A DNA stretch of 64,000 nt, taken from positions 1 to 64,000 of the forward strand of contig NZ_JAEUAV010000010.1 in assembly GCF_019511605.1 (NCBI RefSeq), written 5' to 3'. Below, one piece after another: positions 34,955 to 43,969 of the stretch. Below the pieces are notes generated by a model. It was not told where the DNA came from, did no database searches, and worked only from the letters and a program-made list of their open reading frames with translations. The translations under genes and the position numbers were made by a program. How positions within the stretch are numbered: the stretch's first letter is position 1; each line of letters begins with the position of its first letter. The DNA is from Paraburkholderia phenoliruptrix (lineage in GTDB: Bacteria > Pseudomonadota > Gammaproteobacteria > Burkholderiales > Burkholderiaceae).

Positions 34955-36322
34955 ATGAACCCGTCAATTGACCCGCCCGCCGAAAAGTGGGACGCAAGCA
35001 CTGGATGCAGTTCGACCACGAGCGACCCGCAGACACGGGCTACGTATCGCAAGGTCGCGTTGAGATTAGTGCCCTTCCTTTTTCTGTGCTGGGTCGTGAA
35101 TTACCTGGACCGCGTCAATCTCGGCTTCGCCAAGATGTCGCTCTCTCGGGATCTTGCGCTTTCCGACGCCGCCTACGGTCTGGGCGTTGGCCTCTTTTCG
35201 ATCGGCTACGTTCTGTTCGAGGTGCCGAGCAACCTGATGCTGGAGAAGATCGGGGCGAGGTTGACCATGACCCGCATCATGGTCCTCTGGGGTACCGTAA
35301 CGTGTTCGATGATGTTCATACATAACACGACGCAGTTTTACATTGCGCGCGTTCTTCTCGGTGCTGCCGAAGCCGGGTTCTACCCGGGGCTTCTTCTTTA
35401 CCTGACCTACTGGTTCCCGTCGGCCCGGCGGGCGCGCATTACGTCGCGCTTTCTGCTTTCGATCGCCGTCTCCGGAATCATCGGCGGCCCAATCGCGGGT
35501 TCAATCCTTCACGGTTTCAGCAATGTGGCCGGTCTGCGCGACTGGCAGTGGCTTTTCATGCTCGAAGGGATCCCTGCGATTCTGCTCGGCGTCATCGCAT
35601 ACTTTTATCTCGACGATAGGCCGAAGGACGCGAAGTGGCTGACCGAGGCCGAAAAGCAGATCTTGATCGACAACATCCAGGCGGACAGACGGTTCAAGGG
35701 CTCGGCTGACCATCAAGGGCTAGTCGCGGTTCTGAGGGATTCACGGGTTTACGTAGTTGTACTTGCTTCGCTTGTCACGCCGATGCTCGGTATCGTGATG
35801 AATTATTGGATCCCCACCATTATCCACCGCGCAGGGGTGCGGGATATTCTGCATGTAGCGATGCTTTCGGCGATACCGTCCGTTTTCGGTGCGATCGGAA
35901 TGATGCTGATCGCGCGTCATTCCGACAAACGCGTGGAACGACGCTGGCACTACTTCGTCTCTATTGCGATAGGAGCAGTTGGCCTCGTGATGCTTCCGGA
36001 AGTGGGCAGCAACCCTCTGCTGACGATTGGATGCCTGTCGCTCCTCGGCATCGCCTACTACGCAGGTAGCACGATGTTCTGGACCATTCCGCCGGCGTAT
36101 TTCTCGGCCGGATCGGTCGCTGCCGGCATAGCGGTCATGAGCAGCCTCGGGCAGGCCGGATCGCTGCTCACGCCAACCTGGCTTGGATGGCTGATGACCA
36201 ATACCCATAGCATTGCAATCGGGCTTTACACCATTGCGGCAATCGCGCTCACCGGGGGCGTGATCATCCTGGTCGGTGTGCCGCCCACCGCGCTGCGTGA
36301 ACGTCAGGACACGTCGATTTGA
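34955..36322 (+). CDS. MFS carrier, anion:cation symporter (ACS) family
   Basis: This 455-residue carrier with about twelve membrane segments is closely related to the phthalate permease at 7185: LFLCWVVNYLDRVNLGFAKM and AEAGFYPGLLLYLTYWFP are near copies. It probably imports an organic anion used by the island. AAGGAGACATCG precedes ATG 34955. It is the second gene of the rubredoxin operon. Confidence 0.9.
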   Translation: MNPSIDPPAEKWDASTGCSSTTSDPQTRATYRKVALRLVPFLFLCWVVNYLDRVNLGFAKMSLSRDLALSDAAYGLGVGLFSIGYVLFEVPSNLMLEKIGARLTMTRIMVLWGTVTCSMMFIHNTTQFYIARVLLGAAEAGFYPGLLLYLTYWFPSARRARITSRFLLSIAVSGIIGGPIAGSILHGFSNVAGLRDWQWLFMLEGIPAILLGVIAYFYLDDRPKDAKWLTEAEKQILIDNIQADRRFKGSADHQGLVAVLRDSRVYVVVLASLVTPMLGIVMNYWIPTIIHRAGVRDILHVAMLSAIPSVFGAIGMMLIARHSDKRVERRWHYFVSIAIGAVGLVMLPEVGSNPLLTIGCLSLLGIAYYAGSTMFWTIPPAYFSAGSVAAGIAVMSSLGQAGSLLTPTWLGWLMTNTHSIAIGLYTIAAIALTGGVIILVGVPPTALRERQDTSI

Positions 36323-36362
36323 CGTTCATTCCGGTCCCGGACATCGATCAACCACGGTAAGA

Positions 36363-38219
36363 ATGTGCATGGACACGGCAGAACTGAAAGCAGAATTCGA
36401 CATCAGCACCTCGATCGGGTTCATTGGACTCGGCGCAATGGGCGCACCCATGGCGCGGCACCTTGCCCGGCAGGGCTACAGGCTATTCGTCCACGACTTC
36501 AACCGGTCTGCGGTCGATTCAGTCGTGCAGTGTGGCGCGCACGCGGTGCAATCGGCGAGGGAGGTTGCAGATCAATGCAGCATTGTCCTGCTGTGTCTGC
36601 CGTCTCTTCCAGCGATCCGGGACGTCATATTCGGCAACGCCGGCGTCGCTGGTGGAGCGGCAGTGCGCGTCGTGGTCGACTTCTCGACGACAGGAGCGAA
36701 TTTCGCGCGGGAAACAGCAGAACAACTGGCTGCCCGCGATATTGCGCTCCTCGATTCGCCCATTACAGGAAATGTCACGACCGCAGGTAACGGCACGTTA
36801 GGAATCATGTGTTCAGGCCCTCGGGCCGCATATGAGAAGGTGGCGGCGGTCATGGCGACTCTTGCCAGTGCCGCCGTGCTCTATCTTGGTGAGGAATCGG
36901 GCAAGGCGCAGACGCTGAAGTTGCTGAACAACCTGCTGTCGGCAACGGGAATGGCCTCAACGTGCGAGGCGTTCATCCTCGGCGTCAAAGGCGGCCTTGC
37001 GCCGCGACGGATGCTCGAGATCATCAATTCCGGAGACGCGAGTTCGAGCGCTTCCCGGAACAAGTTTGCGCGTTCAGTGCTGCCTCGTCGCTTCGATTTC
37101 GGGGCGCGCATGGCGATCACGGCGAAGGACATCAGCCTTTCAGTCGAGGAAGCGCAGAGCCGCGGAGTTCCGATGTGGGTAGGGCAAGCCGTTCAGCAGA
37201 TTTGGAAATTCGCGTCCACCCAGGGAGGATGCGACCGTGATGGCACGTCTCTCATCACTTACCTCGAACCGTGGGCTGGCGTCGAAGTGTTCAGCCCCGA
37301 TGAAGAGCCGTCGTGCCGCCTTTCATTTGCCGAATCTGCTCACCGGCCGCTCGTGCTGATCTGCGCGGAAACGGACATACGCGTGTTGGCAGACAAGCTG
37401 GTCGACTGCGGATACACCGACCGGAATGACGAGGAGGCGCTGAACAGGATTCGACTGGGAGTGCCGTATGCGTCGCCGAACACGGTGACGCTTCTGAGCA
37501 TGGCGGAGGACGAATCCGGAGAGTCGATCGCTGCTCGCATTGCGGAGGCAACTCGTACGGACGCAGCAGTCGTCAACATGTGTCCGATGGCCCCGAAAAC
37601 AGCGCGCAGCATAAAGGCGCGGCTTGGCGCGGACACCGGATATTGCGACGCGTTGCACGCCGGCACGCATCGCGCCATTGCGGCGGGCGACGGCGTCATT
37701 ATCGTCGGGGGAGATGAGTCGGCCATTCAGGCCGCGGGCCACGCGCTTGTGAATCTGTGCCGCGACGCCTTTCACATCGGGTCATCGGCCGGCGCTGCAC
37801 ATCTGATGCTCGACATTCATGCGTCGTTGTTCGCGACGCTTTTGGCTGTCACGAGCGAAGCTTATGTTGCCGGCGCCAAAGCAGGACTGGCACCTGAACA
37901 GATGGCGAAGATCATGGGTATCGAGACGGGGCGCAATGCGGCAAGTGCCCGAATTTTGCCAGATGAAGTGGCCACGCGGAAATTCAACTACGGCTTCAGT
38001 CTCGGCGATATGTCGGCCCGGCTGACTGCTGTGACGAACGAGGCTCGGCGGCTCGCGGTGACTACCTGGATCTTCGACAAGGTGCGAGGCCTATACGGTC
38101 TCGTGCAGTCGTGCACCGACGCCACACATGACGTCACAACGGTGGCGCAGCAGTACGAAAGATGGGCTGGTGTCGAAGTGCGGTGTGCCGGATCGGTGCA
38201 TACATCGCGGGATCGTTGA
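36363..38219 (+). CDS. Tandem-fused beta-hydroxyacid dehydrogenase, active N-half
   Basis: This 618-residue protein is about twice the family length. Residues 15-305 form a complete 3-hydroxyisobutyrate-dehydrogenase-like unit with GFIGLGAMGAPMA (residues 19-31), SPITGN and the catalytic K186/N190 in GKAQTLKLLNN. Residues 335-610 align as a second unit but have lost the GxGxxG loop, and the catalytic lysine region reads SAGAAHLMLDIH, with no lysine or asparagine. The second half is probably structural. The protein at 42209 shows the opposite arrangement. ATG 36363 (or 36369) follows a weak GGTAAG. Confidence 0.85.
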   Translation: MCMDTAELKAEFDISTSIGFIGLGAMGAPMARHLARQGYRLFVHDFNRSAVDSVVQCGAHAVQSAREVADQCSIVLLCLPSLPAIRDVIFGNAGVAGGAAVRVVVDFSTTGANFARETAEQLAARDIALLDSPITGNVTTAGNGTLGIMCSGPRAAYEKVAAVMATLASAAVLYLGEESGKAQTLKLLNNLLSATGMASTCEAFILGVKGGLAPRRMLEIINSGDASSSASRNKFARSVLPRRFDFGARMAITAKDISLSVEEAQSRGVPMWVGQAVQQIWKFASTQGGCDRDGTSLITYLEPWAGVEVFSPDEEPSCRLSFAESAHRPLVLICAETDIRVLADKLVDCGYTDRNDEEALNRIRLGVPYASPNTVTLLSMAEDESGESIAARIAEATRTDAAVVNMCPMAPKTARSIKARLGADTGYCDALHAGTHRAIAAGDGVIIVGGDESAIQAAGHALVNLCRDAFHIGSSAGAAHLMLDIHASLFATLLAVTSEAYVAGAKAGLAPEQMAKIMGIETGRNAASARILPDEVATRKFNYGFSLGDMSARLTAVTNEARRLAVTTWIFDKVRGLYGLVQSCTDATHDVTTVAQQYERWAGVEVRCAGSVHTSRDR

Positions 38220-38287
38220 GGCGCGCGTGAGACTGTGTGCCTTGCCTCCCTGTATTTAGTCGAAGTCAACGCAAAGGTCAGCTCAGC

Positions 38288-39370
38288 ATGAACAGCCGTG
38301 AAGAAAACCCGCCAGCCGGAACTGCCCGCGTCCCATTCCGTGGGACGACGCACCGCCAGATCGACGAATTAGCCACATGGACTGGTTTATTGCGAGAACA
38401 GGCGCTCGAACCGGAGCTTCCGATCGTCGACGCTCATCACCATATCTGGGATGACGAGCGTGGGCGGTACATGGCTTCGGAGTTGATGCAGGATCTTTCG
38501 AGTGGTCACCGCGTACAGGCGACGGTATATGTGCAGTTCAAAGCCGGATACCGGAAATACGGCCCGGCGTCGATGCAGCCAGTCGGCGAGGTCGAGTTCG
38601 CACGTTCGTTCGCGGACGACTGGGCAATGCGACAACCGGACGGGCCGCGACTGTGCGAAGGCATTATTGCCCATGCCGATCTGACGCTCGGTGACGACGT
38701 GCAAGCCGTGCTCGCTGCGATGAAAGAGGCTGGCGGCCAACGACTCAAGGGCATCCGGCATGGTGCCACCTGGGATAGCGGCAGCGCCGGTTATGGGCGA
38801 ACCTTCGCGAAGCCACACCTTCTATCGGAGCCGGCATTCCGACGCGGATTTGCCAAGCTTGCTCCGATGGGCCTTACGTTTGATGCATGGCTTTTCTATC
38901 CTCAACTGCCCGACCTGGTTTCGCTTCTGCGCGACTTTCCGGAAGCACCGGTAATTATGGATCATGCAGGAGGCCTCCTTGGCGTTGACCCGCACACGGA
39001 TCGCGCGGCCGTCTTTAACGCTTGGCGGGAGAACTTGAAGCAGGTTGCAAGATGCCCGAACGTTTCGGTCAAGATTGGCGGGCTGGGCATGCTTTATACG
39101 GGATGGGATTTCCATCTGCGCGACACGCCGCCGTCCTCCGAGGATCTCGCTGCGTGCTGGAGGCCGTACGTCGAAACCTGCATAGATCTGTTCGGCCCCG
39201 AACGATGCATGTTCGAAAGCAACTTCCCGGTCGACAAGCAGACATGCGGCTATGGCGTCCTCTGGAATGCGTTCAAGCGAATCACGGAGCGCTTCTCGTC
39301 ATCCGAGAAGCGTGCGCTTTACGGTGGCACGGCCGCGCGCGTCTACAGGCTTGAACAGCCGATTGGGTGA
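38288..39370 (+). CDS. Amidohydrolase-2 family hydrolase (copy 1)
   Basis: This 360-residue TIM-barrel metal hydrolase of the COG3618/LigI-like group has the metal-binding start LPIVDAHHHIWD (around residue 43), VIMDHAGG in the middle and MFESNFPVDKQTCGYGVLWN, holding the catalytic aspartate. Members hydrolyse lactones such as 2-pyrone-4,6-dicarboxylate or decarboxylate aromatics. AAAGG precedes ATG 38288. It closes the rubredoxin operon and has a close paralogue at 45655. Confidence 0.87.
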   Translation: MNSREENPPAGTARVPFRGTTHRQIDELATWTGLLREQALEPELPIVDAHHHIWDDERGRYMASELMQDLSSGHRVQATVYVQFKAGYRKYGPASMQPVGEVEFARSFADDWAMRQPDGPRLCEGIIAHADLTLGDDVQAVLAAMKEAGGQRLKGIRHGATWDSGSAGYGRTFAKPHLLSEPAFRRGFAKLAPMGLTFDAWLFYPQLPDLVSLLRDFPEAPVIMDHAGGLLGVDPHTDRAAVFNAWRENLKQVARCPNVSVKIGGLGMLYTGWDFHLRDTPPSSEDLAACWRPYVETCIDLFGPERCMFESNFPVDKQTCGYGVLWNAFKRITERFSSSEKRALYGGTAARVYRLEQPIG

Positions 39371-39735
39371 TCCGTCATAAGCGTTCGGGCGCCTGTATCA
39401 CGGGTCCATTTCGGACGCCGGAAATTGCCGTTGCAGTGCGACCGGGGATCGCGTCGGGCCGCGCCCTTGTCGTTTCCCGATTCCGCCGATATGGCGATTC
39501 GGCTCCTTCCAGTCCTGCCATTCCGCCTGGCCAACGCTCGGAATCATCGTTCGGCAAAGTGTTTTGTGAGTTTCACTGAGCGGAACCAGTTTCTTTTGTG
39601 TTGACGATGATCCGGTGCCGGTCGTAAAGTGAAAGCAACGGGTTGCGTCCGTGAGAAGCGTTGGTCGACGTCTGAGCGTGCGAACTGATGAGGCTCGGCA
39701 GGCGCACCTTGATAAAAGATCAACAGGAGACGGAT
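39371..39735. other. Intergenic, 365 bp, carrying operator S9
   Basis: Apart from the operator at 39570-39586 I see no gene or strong terminator. Open frames here have no recognisable similarity. Confidence 0.5.
39570..39586. promoter_or_regulatory. Island operator S9
   Basis: GTTTC-ACTGAGC-GGAAC lies 149 bp upstream of the MmgE/PrpD gene and probably controls the four-gene operon 39736-45386. Confidence 0.65.
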
Positions 39736-41112
39736 TTGTCTTATCGTACTGAAACAGTCGCTCAGCGCTACGGTCAGTTCATCTCGAATGCGAGTCTGGG
39801 AAGCTTTCCGGGTGACGTCGTCCGGCACGGCAAAATGCTCGTCGCCAGCACCTTTGCGAGTGCTGCTTTGGGATCGACGCTGCAATCGAGCAGACTGATC
39901 CGCCAGCTCGAAAAGGAACGCGGCGGAATTCCGGCCAGTACTGCCTGGTTCGGTGGCTGGGACAAGTTGCCCCCCGCGGCAGCAGCGCGTCTCAATGGAC
40001 TCATGAGCGACGCGGCTGCGTCCGACGACAGCGATCTCCGAAATATCGTTCACAGCGGCACGCAAGCTTGCGCGGCCGCTATCGCCGTGGGTGAAGCGCG
40101 CAAGGCAAGCGGAACACAAGTCCTGGAAGCCGTGATCGCCGGCTATGAAATTGCGGGGAACATTAACACCGCGATGATTGGCGGCCTGCAGCGCAAGGGG
40201 TTCCATGGTTGCGTAGTGGCGACGTTCGCTGCTGCCGCTGCTGCGGCGCGGCTGATGAAACTGACCGTTGACCAGGCAGCACATGCACTGGTTCTCGCCG
40301 CAACGTCGTTGGGCGGGCTGCACGCTGTCGCTGCAACGAGTCTCGCGCGCGAATACCACGCAGGCAACGCTGCGATGATGGGGGTGTCGGCAGCCCAAGC
40401 GGCCGAGCACGGGTACACAGCGGATCTCTCCGGGTTCGAGATGCCGAGGGGCTTCTTCGATACGCTCGGCACTGGATGTCATGGACGGGCCGCAGTGGAC
40501 CAGCTGGGAACGAAGTGGAGCCTCGAAACAGAACTGGGCATCAAGTTGGTACCTGGCGGCTCGCCGTTCCATGCTGTCGCGGAAGCGGCAGCCATCGCCG
40601 CAGAAAAAGGTGACCTCGATGTTGCCAACATCAAGGAGATCGAGTTCACACTCCCAGACTATCCGTTCCCTGGGCCCAGGCATCCGACCGATCTGATAGG
40701 GATCGCCCACAGCCCTTTTTACTTCGCTGCTGCGGGAGCAGCAGACCGCGAGTATGGGTGGCAGCATGCGCTTCCTGAAAAGATCGCGGATGCGCGCATC
40801 CGGTCGCTCTTCGACCGTGTCACGCGACTCGATTACGACGTTCCGAACAAGACCGACTTCAAGAGCGGAGCGATCGTGCGAATAACCACGACTGATGGCG
40901 CGGTCCATGAGGCATGCGTGCTGGCGCCGAAGGGGGCAGCGGTGCGAGGTATTCACTGGGACGAAATCAGGCAGAAGTACGAGGCGCTCATGCCATACGG
41001 TGGAACGAGCGCACAGAATGTCGCCACGAGCTTCAGTCTGATACAGGACATGAACGTCCTGGCATCCATCGATGATCTGATCGGCGCGATAAAGGCAGAT
41101 GCGCCGTCGTGA
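39736..41112 (+). CDS. MmgE/PrpD family protein
   Basis: This 458-residue protein belongs to the family of 2-methylcitrate dehydratase, cis-aconitate decarboxylase and iminodisuccinate epimerase. Typical blocks are VHSGTQACAAAIAVGEA, GYEIAGNINTAM, KGFHGCVVATFAAAAAAARL and the C-terminal KIKLVPGGSPFHA-like stretch near 40550. A dehydratase or decarboxylase acting on a tricarboxylate-like intermediate would suit the TcuAB/TctAB genes. The start is an unusual TTG at 39736, chosen because AGGAGA precedes it by six bases; ATG 39688 has no ribosome site. A longer open frame on the opposite strand is a shadow. Confidence 0.87.
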   Translation: MSYRTETVAQRYGQFISNASLGSFPGDVVRHGKMLVASTFASAALGSTLQSSRLIRQLEKERGGIPASTAWFGGWDKLPPAAAARLNGLMSDAAASDDSDLRNIVHSGTQACAAAIAVGEARKASGTQVLEAVIAGYEIAGNINTAMIGGLQRKGFHGCVVATFAAAAAAARLMKLTVDQAAHALVLAATSLGGLHAVAATSLAREYHAGNAAMMGVSAAQAAEHGYTADLSGFEMPRGFFDTLGTGCHGRAAVDQLGTKWSLETELGIKLVPGGSPFHAVAEAAAIAAEKGDLDVANIKEIEFTLPDYPFPGPRHPTDLIGIAHSPFYFAAAGAADREYGWQHALPEKIADARIRSLFDRVTRLDYDVPNKTDFKSGAIVRITTTDGAVHEACVLAPKGAAVRGIHWDEIRQKYEALMPYGGTSAQNVATSFSLIQDMNVLASIDDLIGAIKADAPS

Positions 41113-41209
41113 GAGGAGACATGCGCAGCGTTGGCGCAAATGACCTAACCATCGCGCGAAACAGCCTTCTTTTCATGAAGCGGCGCGAACCTGAAGCGAG
41201 GAGACATAA

Positions 41210-42184
41210 GTGAAAGCGTTAAACAGATTTGCAATCGGGATGCTCGTCGCTGCGACCAGCGCATATTCGAACATCGCCTGGTCGGCTGAATTTCCGTCTC
41301 GGACGATAAGGATCATTGTCCCGGTTTCGGCAGGCGGCTGGGGAGACGTGACGACCCGCGTCGTCGCACAAAAGCTCGGTGAGGTGCTTGGCCAGTCCAT
41401 CCTTGTAGACAACCGAACCGGCGCAGGTGGTCTGGTCGGCATTCGATACACCAAGGAGCAGCCGGCGGACGGATACACGCTGATGTCCACCGGGAGCACT
41501 ATTTCCATCCAGGAGGCGGTCAACAAAGAGCCGGGGTATGACGCGCTCAAGGACTTCACCCTGGTCGGAACCTTTGCGCGCTCTCCCGCCCTTGTCATTG
41601 CGGGTGCAAGGTCGAGCTACAAGAGCCTGGGTGATCTCGTCGCCGATGCGAAGGCGCATCCCGGGAAAATCAGCTTTGGTTCGGCGGGAATTGGGACGAC
41701 GACGCATATCGCTGCGGCGATGATGCTCAAACAGGCCAATCTGCAGATGCAGCATGTGCCGTACAAAGGCAACGGTGCTGCGATGCCGGATGTGATTGCA
41801 GGACGGGTTAGCTTTATGGTCGACGCTTATGGCAGCAGTGCTGCCGGCCTTCACGGAGGACTGCTCAAGGCGCTTGCCGTCACCAGCGATTCGCGGCTTC
41901 CCGTGCTTCCTGACGTTCCCACCACCGCTCAGCAAGGACTGCCGGGCTTCACGTATTACTACTGGCTCGGACTTTTTGCGCCGGCGGGAACGCCCAAAGA
42001 CGTTGTCAAGAAGATCAACGACGCACTGGCGAAAGTGCTCGGCGATCCGGCCTTGAAGGCAAAGCTAGAAGCCCAGGGCACCGAACCGTTTTATAAGACG
42101 ACTGCGGATTCCGCCGCATTCCTGAAGAAGGATCTGACCGATAACCAGGACATGATTCGGACCATGGGCGTTCCGAAGCAATAA
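41210..42184 (+). CDS. Tripartite tricarboxylate transporter substrate-binding protein (TctC/Bug), copy 2
   Basis: This 324-residue exported protein has a signal peptide ending near SNIAWSA. The mature start AEFPSRTIRIIVPVSAGGWGD and VDNRTGAGGLVGIRY, FGSAGIGTTTHIAAAMM and LPDVPTTAQQGLPG are typical of Bug. GTG 41210 follows GAGGAGA. It sits between the PrpD and tandem dehydrogenase genes. Together with the copy at 11433 it could serve the TctAB membrane pair at 25323-27367 with a different ligand range. Confidence 0.9.
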   Translation: MKALNRFAIGMLVAATSAYSNIAWSAEFPSRTIRIIVPVSAGGWGDVTTRVVAQKLGEVLGQSILVDNRTGAGGLVGIRYTKEQPADGYTLMSTGSTISIQEAVNKEPGYDALKDFTLVGTFARSPALVIAGARSSYKSLGDLVADAKAHPGKISFGSAGIGTTTHIAAAMMLKQANLQMQHVPYKGNGAAMPDVIAGRVSFMVDAYGSSAAGLHGGLLKALAVTSDSRLPVLPDVPTTAQQGLPGFTYYYWLGLFAPAGTPKDVVKKINDALAKVLGDPALKAKLEAQGTEPFYKTTADSAAFLKKDLTDNQDMIRTMGVPKQ

Positions 42185-42208
42185 ACCCGCAAAAAATTGA
42201 GGTCCGTG

Positions 42209-43969
42209 ATGCGATCGATTGCCTGCATTGGCACGCCATCCGATAGATGGTTGTCGGCGTTGCGCAAACAGGGAGCCGTGGAGTGGGTGAGCGCTGGCGA
42301 AGAGCAAGACGCTGAGTTCTTCCGCCGTAGTTCCATGTGCGTCCTCATTGCCTCCGACGTTAGTGCGGCGGTCAGGAGACGCATCGTCACCGGACTGGCG
42401 CTGGAATCGACCTCCACGGTCGCGCTGCTTATCGACGAACGTTCGCGCGAGGAGGACCTGTGTTGCCGCACGGGAGAGCATGTGCCTGTCGTATCGGCCG
42501 CGTTGTCACTGGATGACGAGGCCGGGGGCCGGGTGTTTCTCTCGGGAGACGCTTCGGGAAGCGAAGGGGCCGCATCCGTCTTCAGGCGAATGTCGTTGCG
42601 CCCTGTGTATTGCGGAACGAATGCGGAACACGCCCGGTTGATTTCATGGATAGAGCATGCACTCTGCGGGATCAGCAGGATGGTGATCACCGAGGCTGTC
42701 GGCATGGCATTGCGAGCACGTTTGCCGATCGATCTTGCGGCATCGGTCATTGGTCGCAGCAGTGCGCACAGTTGGCAGGCGGAAAGGTTCTTCGATGAAC
42801 TGCTTAAAAGAGAAGGCGGTAAGGCGCGCCAACCGGAGTCAGTCGCAACGATGCTGGGCAACCTGGTCGACATCGCCCTGCCGCTGGGTTTGCCGCTCCC
42901 GCTGATTTCTTCCGCGATGAGCCTGCTGAGCCTTCAGCCGCCGCGCAGCGCGGACGACGAGCAGTGTGTGATCGACCCGTTCTCTAATTATGAGCGGATG
43001 GTCGGATTGCAGAGAGACAGGGTTGTAACCGGCGCCCTACATGATTGCGCCCGAGACGATCCTCCGCCTCCGCCCGTTATTGGCTACGTGGGGCTCGGAG
43101 CAATGGGTAGCGCGTTGGCGACGCAGGCCCTACAGGTCGGTCGGGAGCTCCATGTCTTCGATCCCGACGTGGCGAAGGTCGAGCGTCTGACGGAAAAAGG
43201 TGCGCGCGCCGCTGCGGACGTCGCTTCGCTCGCTGCGGTATGTGACTTGGTCTTCCTTTGTGTCCCGAGCGCGAAAGAGGTTGAACATATCTTGTTCGGT
43301 CCCGGTGGCATGTATGGGGCATTGGCCCATGGAGCGATAGTCATCGACCAGACCACGTGCAGTCCGGCCGACACAGTCCGCTTTGGCGAGCGGCTCGCGG
43401 CCGCCGGCGTCGCAATGGTCGATGCACCCGTGACTGGGGGGCCGGACGGGGCGCGCAACGGCAGCCTCGTTACGATGTGCGGTGGAACGCGTGCAGCGTT
43501 TTCGCGCGTACGGCCGGTACTCGAGGCCATGGGTGGGGAAGTAGTGTATTTCGGCCCGCCCGGTTCGGGTCAGGCCATCAAGCTTGTGAAAAATGCGCTC
43601 GCCGCTGCCAACCGGCTGATGATCTACGAAGTGCTGTCGCTTGCCGCCGCATTCGGCATCCCGATCAAGACACTGCGCGCCGCTCTGTCAACTGGCCCAA
43701 GCGCATCGGGGGCACTGGACCGCATCGTGACGTCCATTGTAACTGGTGCGCCTACCGCCGATGCGAGCCTGGGAACGGTGGTGAAAGATCAACAGTTGAT
43801 CGCTTGCATGGGACGCATGACGTCGACGCCACTTCCTCTGCTCAATATCGCAAGAACGGTGCTCGAGTCAGGATCGCGAATTTTAGGACCGCAGGCCCTG
43901 GTCGATGAACTCGGCCGCCTCTACGGAATTGAATCTTTCAAGGAATCCAGAAACCATGAAGAAACTTGA
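42209..43969 (+). CDS. Tandem-fused beta-hydroxyacid dehydrogenase, active C-half
   Basis: This 586-residue protein pairs a degenerate N-terminal unit (residues 1-280) with a complete C-terminal unit. The N-terminal unit begins SIACIGTPSDRW without GxGxxG, and its catalytic region NAEHARLISWIEHALCG lacks lysine and asparagine. The C-terminal unit has IGYVGLGAMG around residue 291, DAPVTGGPDGARNG, and K458 in GSGQAIKLVKNALAAAN. It is the mirror image of the protein at 36363. ATG 42209 follows GAGGT; a TTG at 42197 is less likely. Its end overlaps the aldehyde dehydrogenase gene by 14 bp. Confidence 0.85.
   Translation: MRSIACIGTPSDRWLSALRKQGAVEWVSAGEEQDAEFFRRSSMCVLIASDVSAAVRRRIVTGLALESTSTVALLIDERSREEDLCCRTGEHVPVVSAALSLDDEAGGRVFLSGDASGSEGAASVFRRMSLRPVYCGTNAEHARLISWIEHALCGISRMVITEAVGMALRARLPIDLAASVIGRSSAHSWQAERFFDELLKREGGKARQPESVATMLGNLVDIALPLGLPLPLISSAMSLLSLQPPRSADDEQCVIDPFSNYERMVGLQRDRVVTGALHDCARDDPPPPPVIGYVGLGAMGSALATQALQVGRELHVFDPDVAKVERLTEKGARAAADVASLAAVCDLVFLCVPSAKEVEHILFGPGGMYGALAHGAIVIDQTTCSPADTVRFGERLAAAGVAMVDAPVTGGPDGARNGSLVTMCGGTRAAFSRVRPVLEAMGGEVVYFGPPGSGQAIKLVKNALAAANRLMIYEVLSLAAAFGIPIKTLRAALSTGPSASGALDRIVTSIVTGAPTADASLGTVVKDQQLIACMGRMTSTPLPLLNIARTVLESGSRILGPQALVDELGRLYGIESFKESRNHEET

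Noticed and set aside
39544..41139. A 531-codon open frame on the minus strand
   Set aside because: It lies wholly opposite the MmgE/PrpD gene, whose family motifs are clear. The minus-strand product has no recognisable domain and an arginine/cysteine-rich composition typical of shadow frames.
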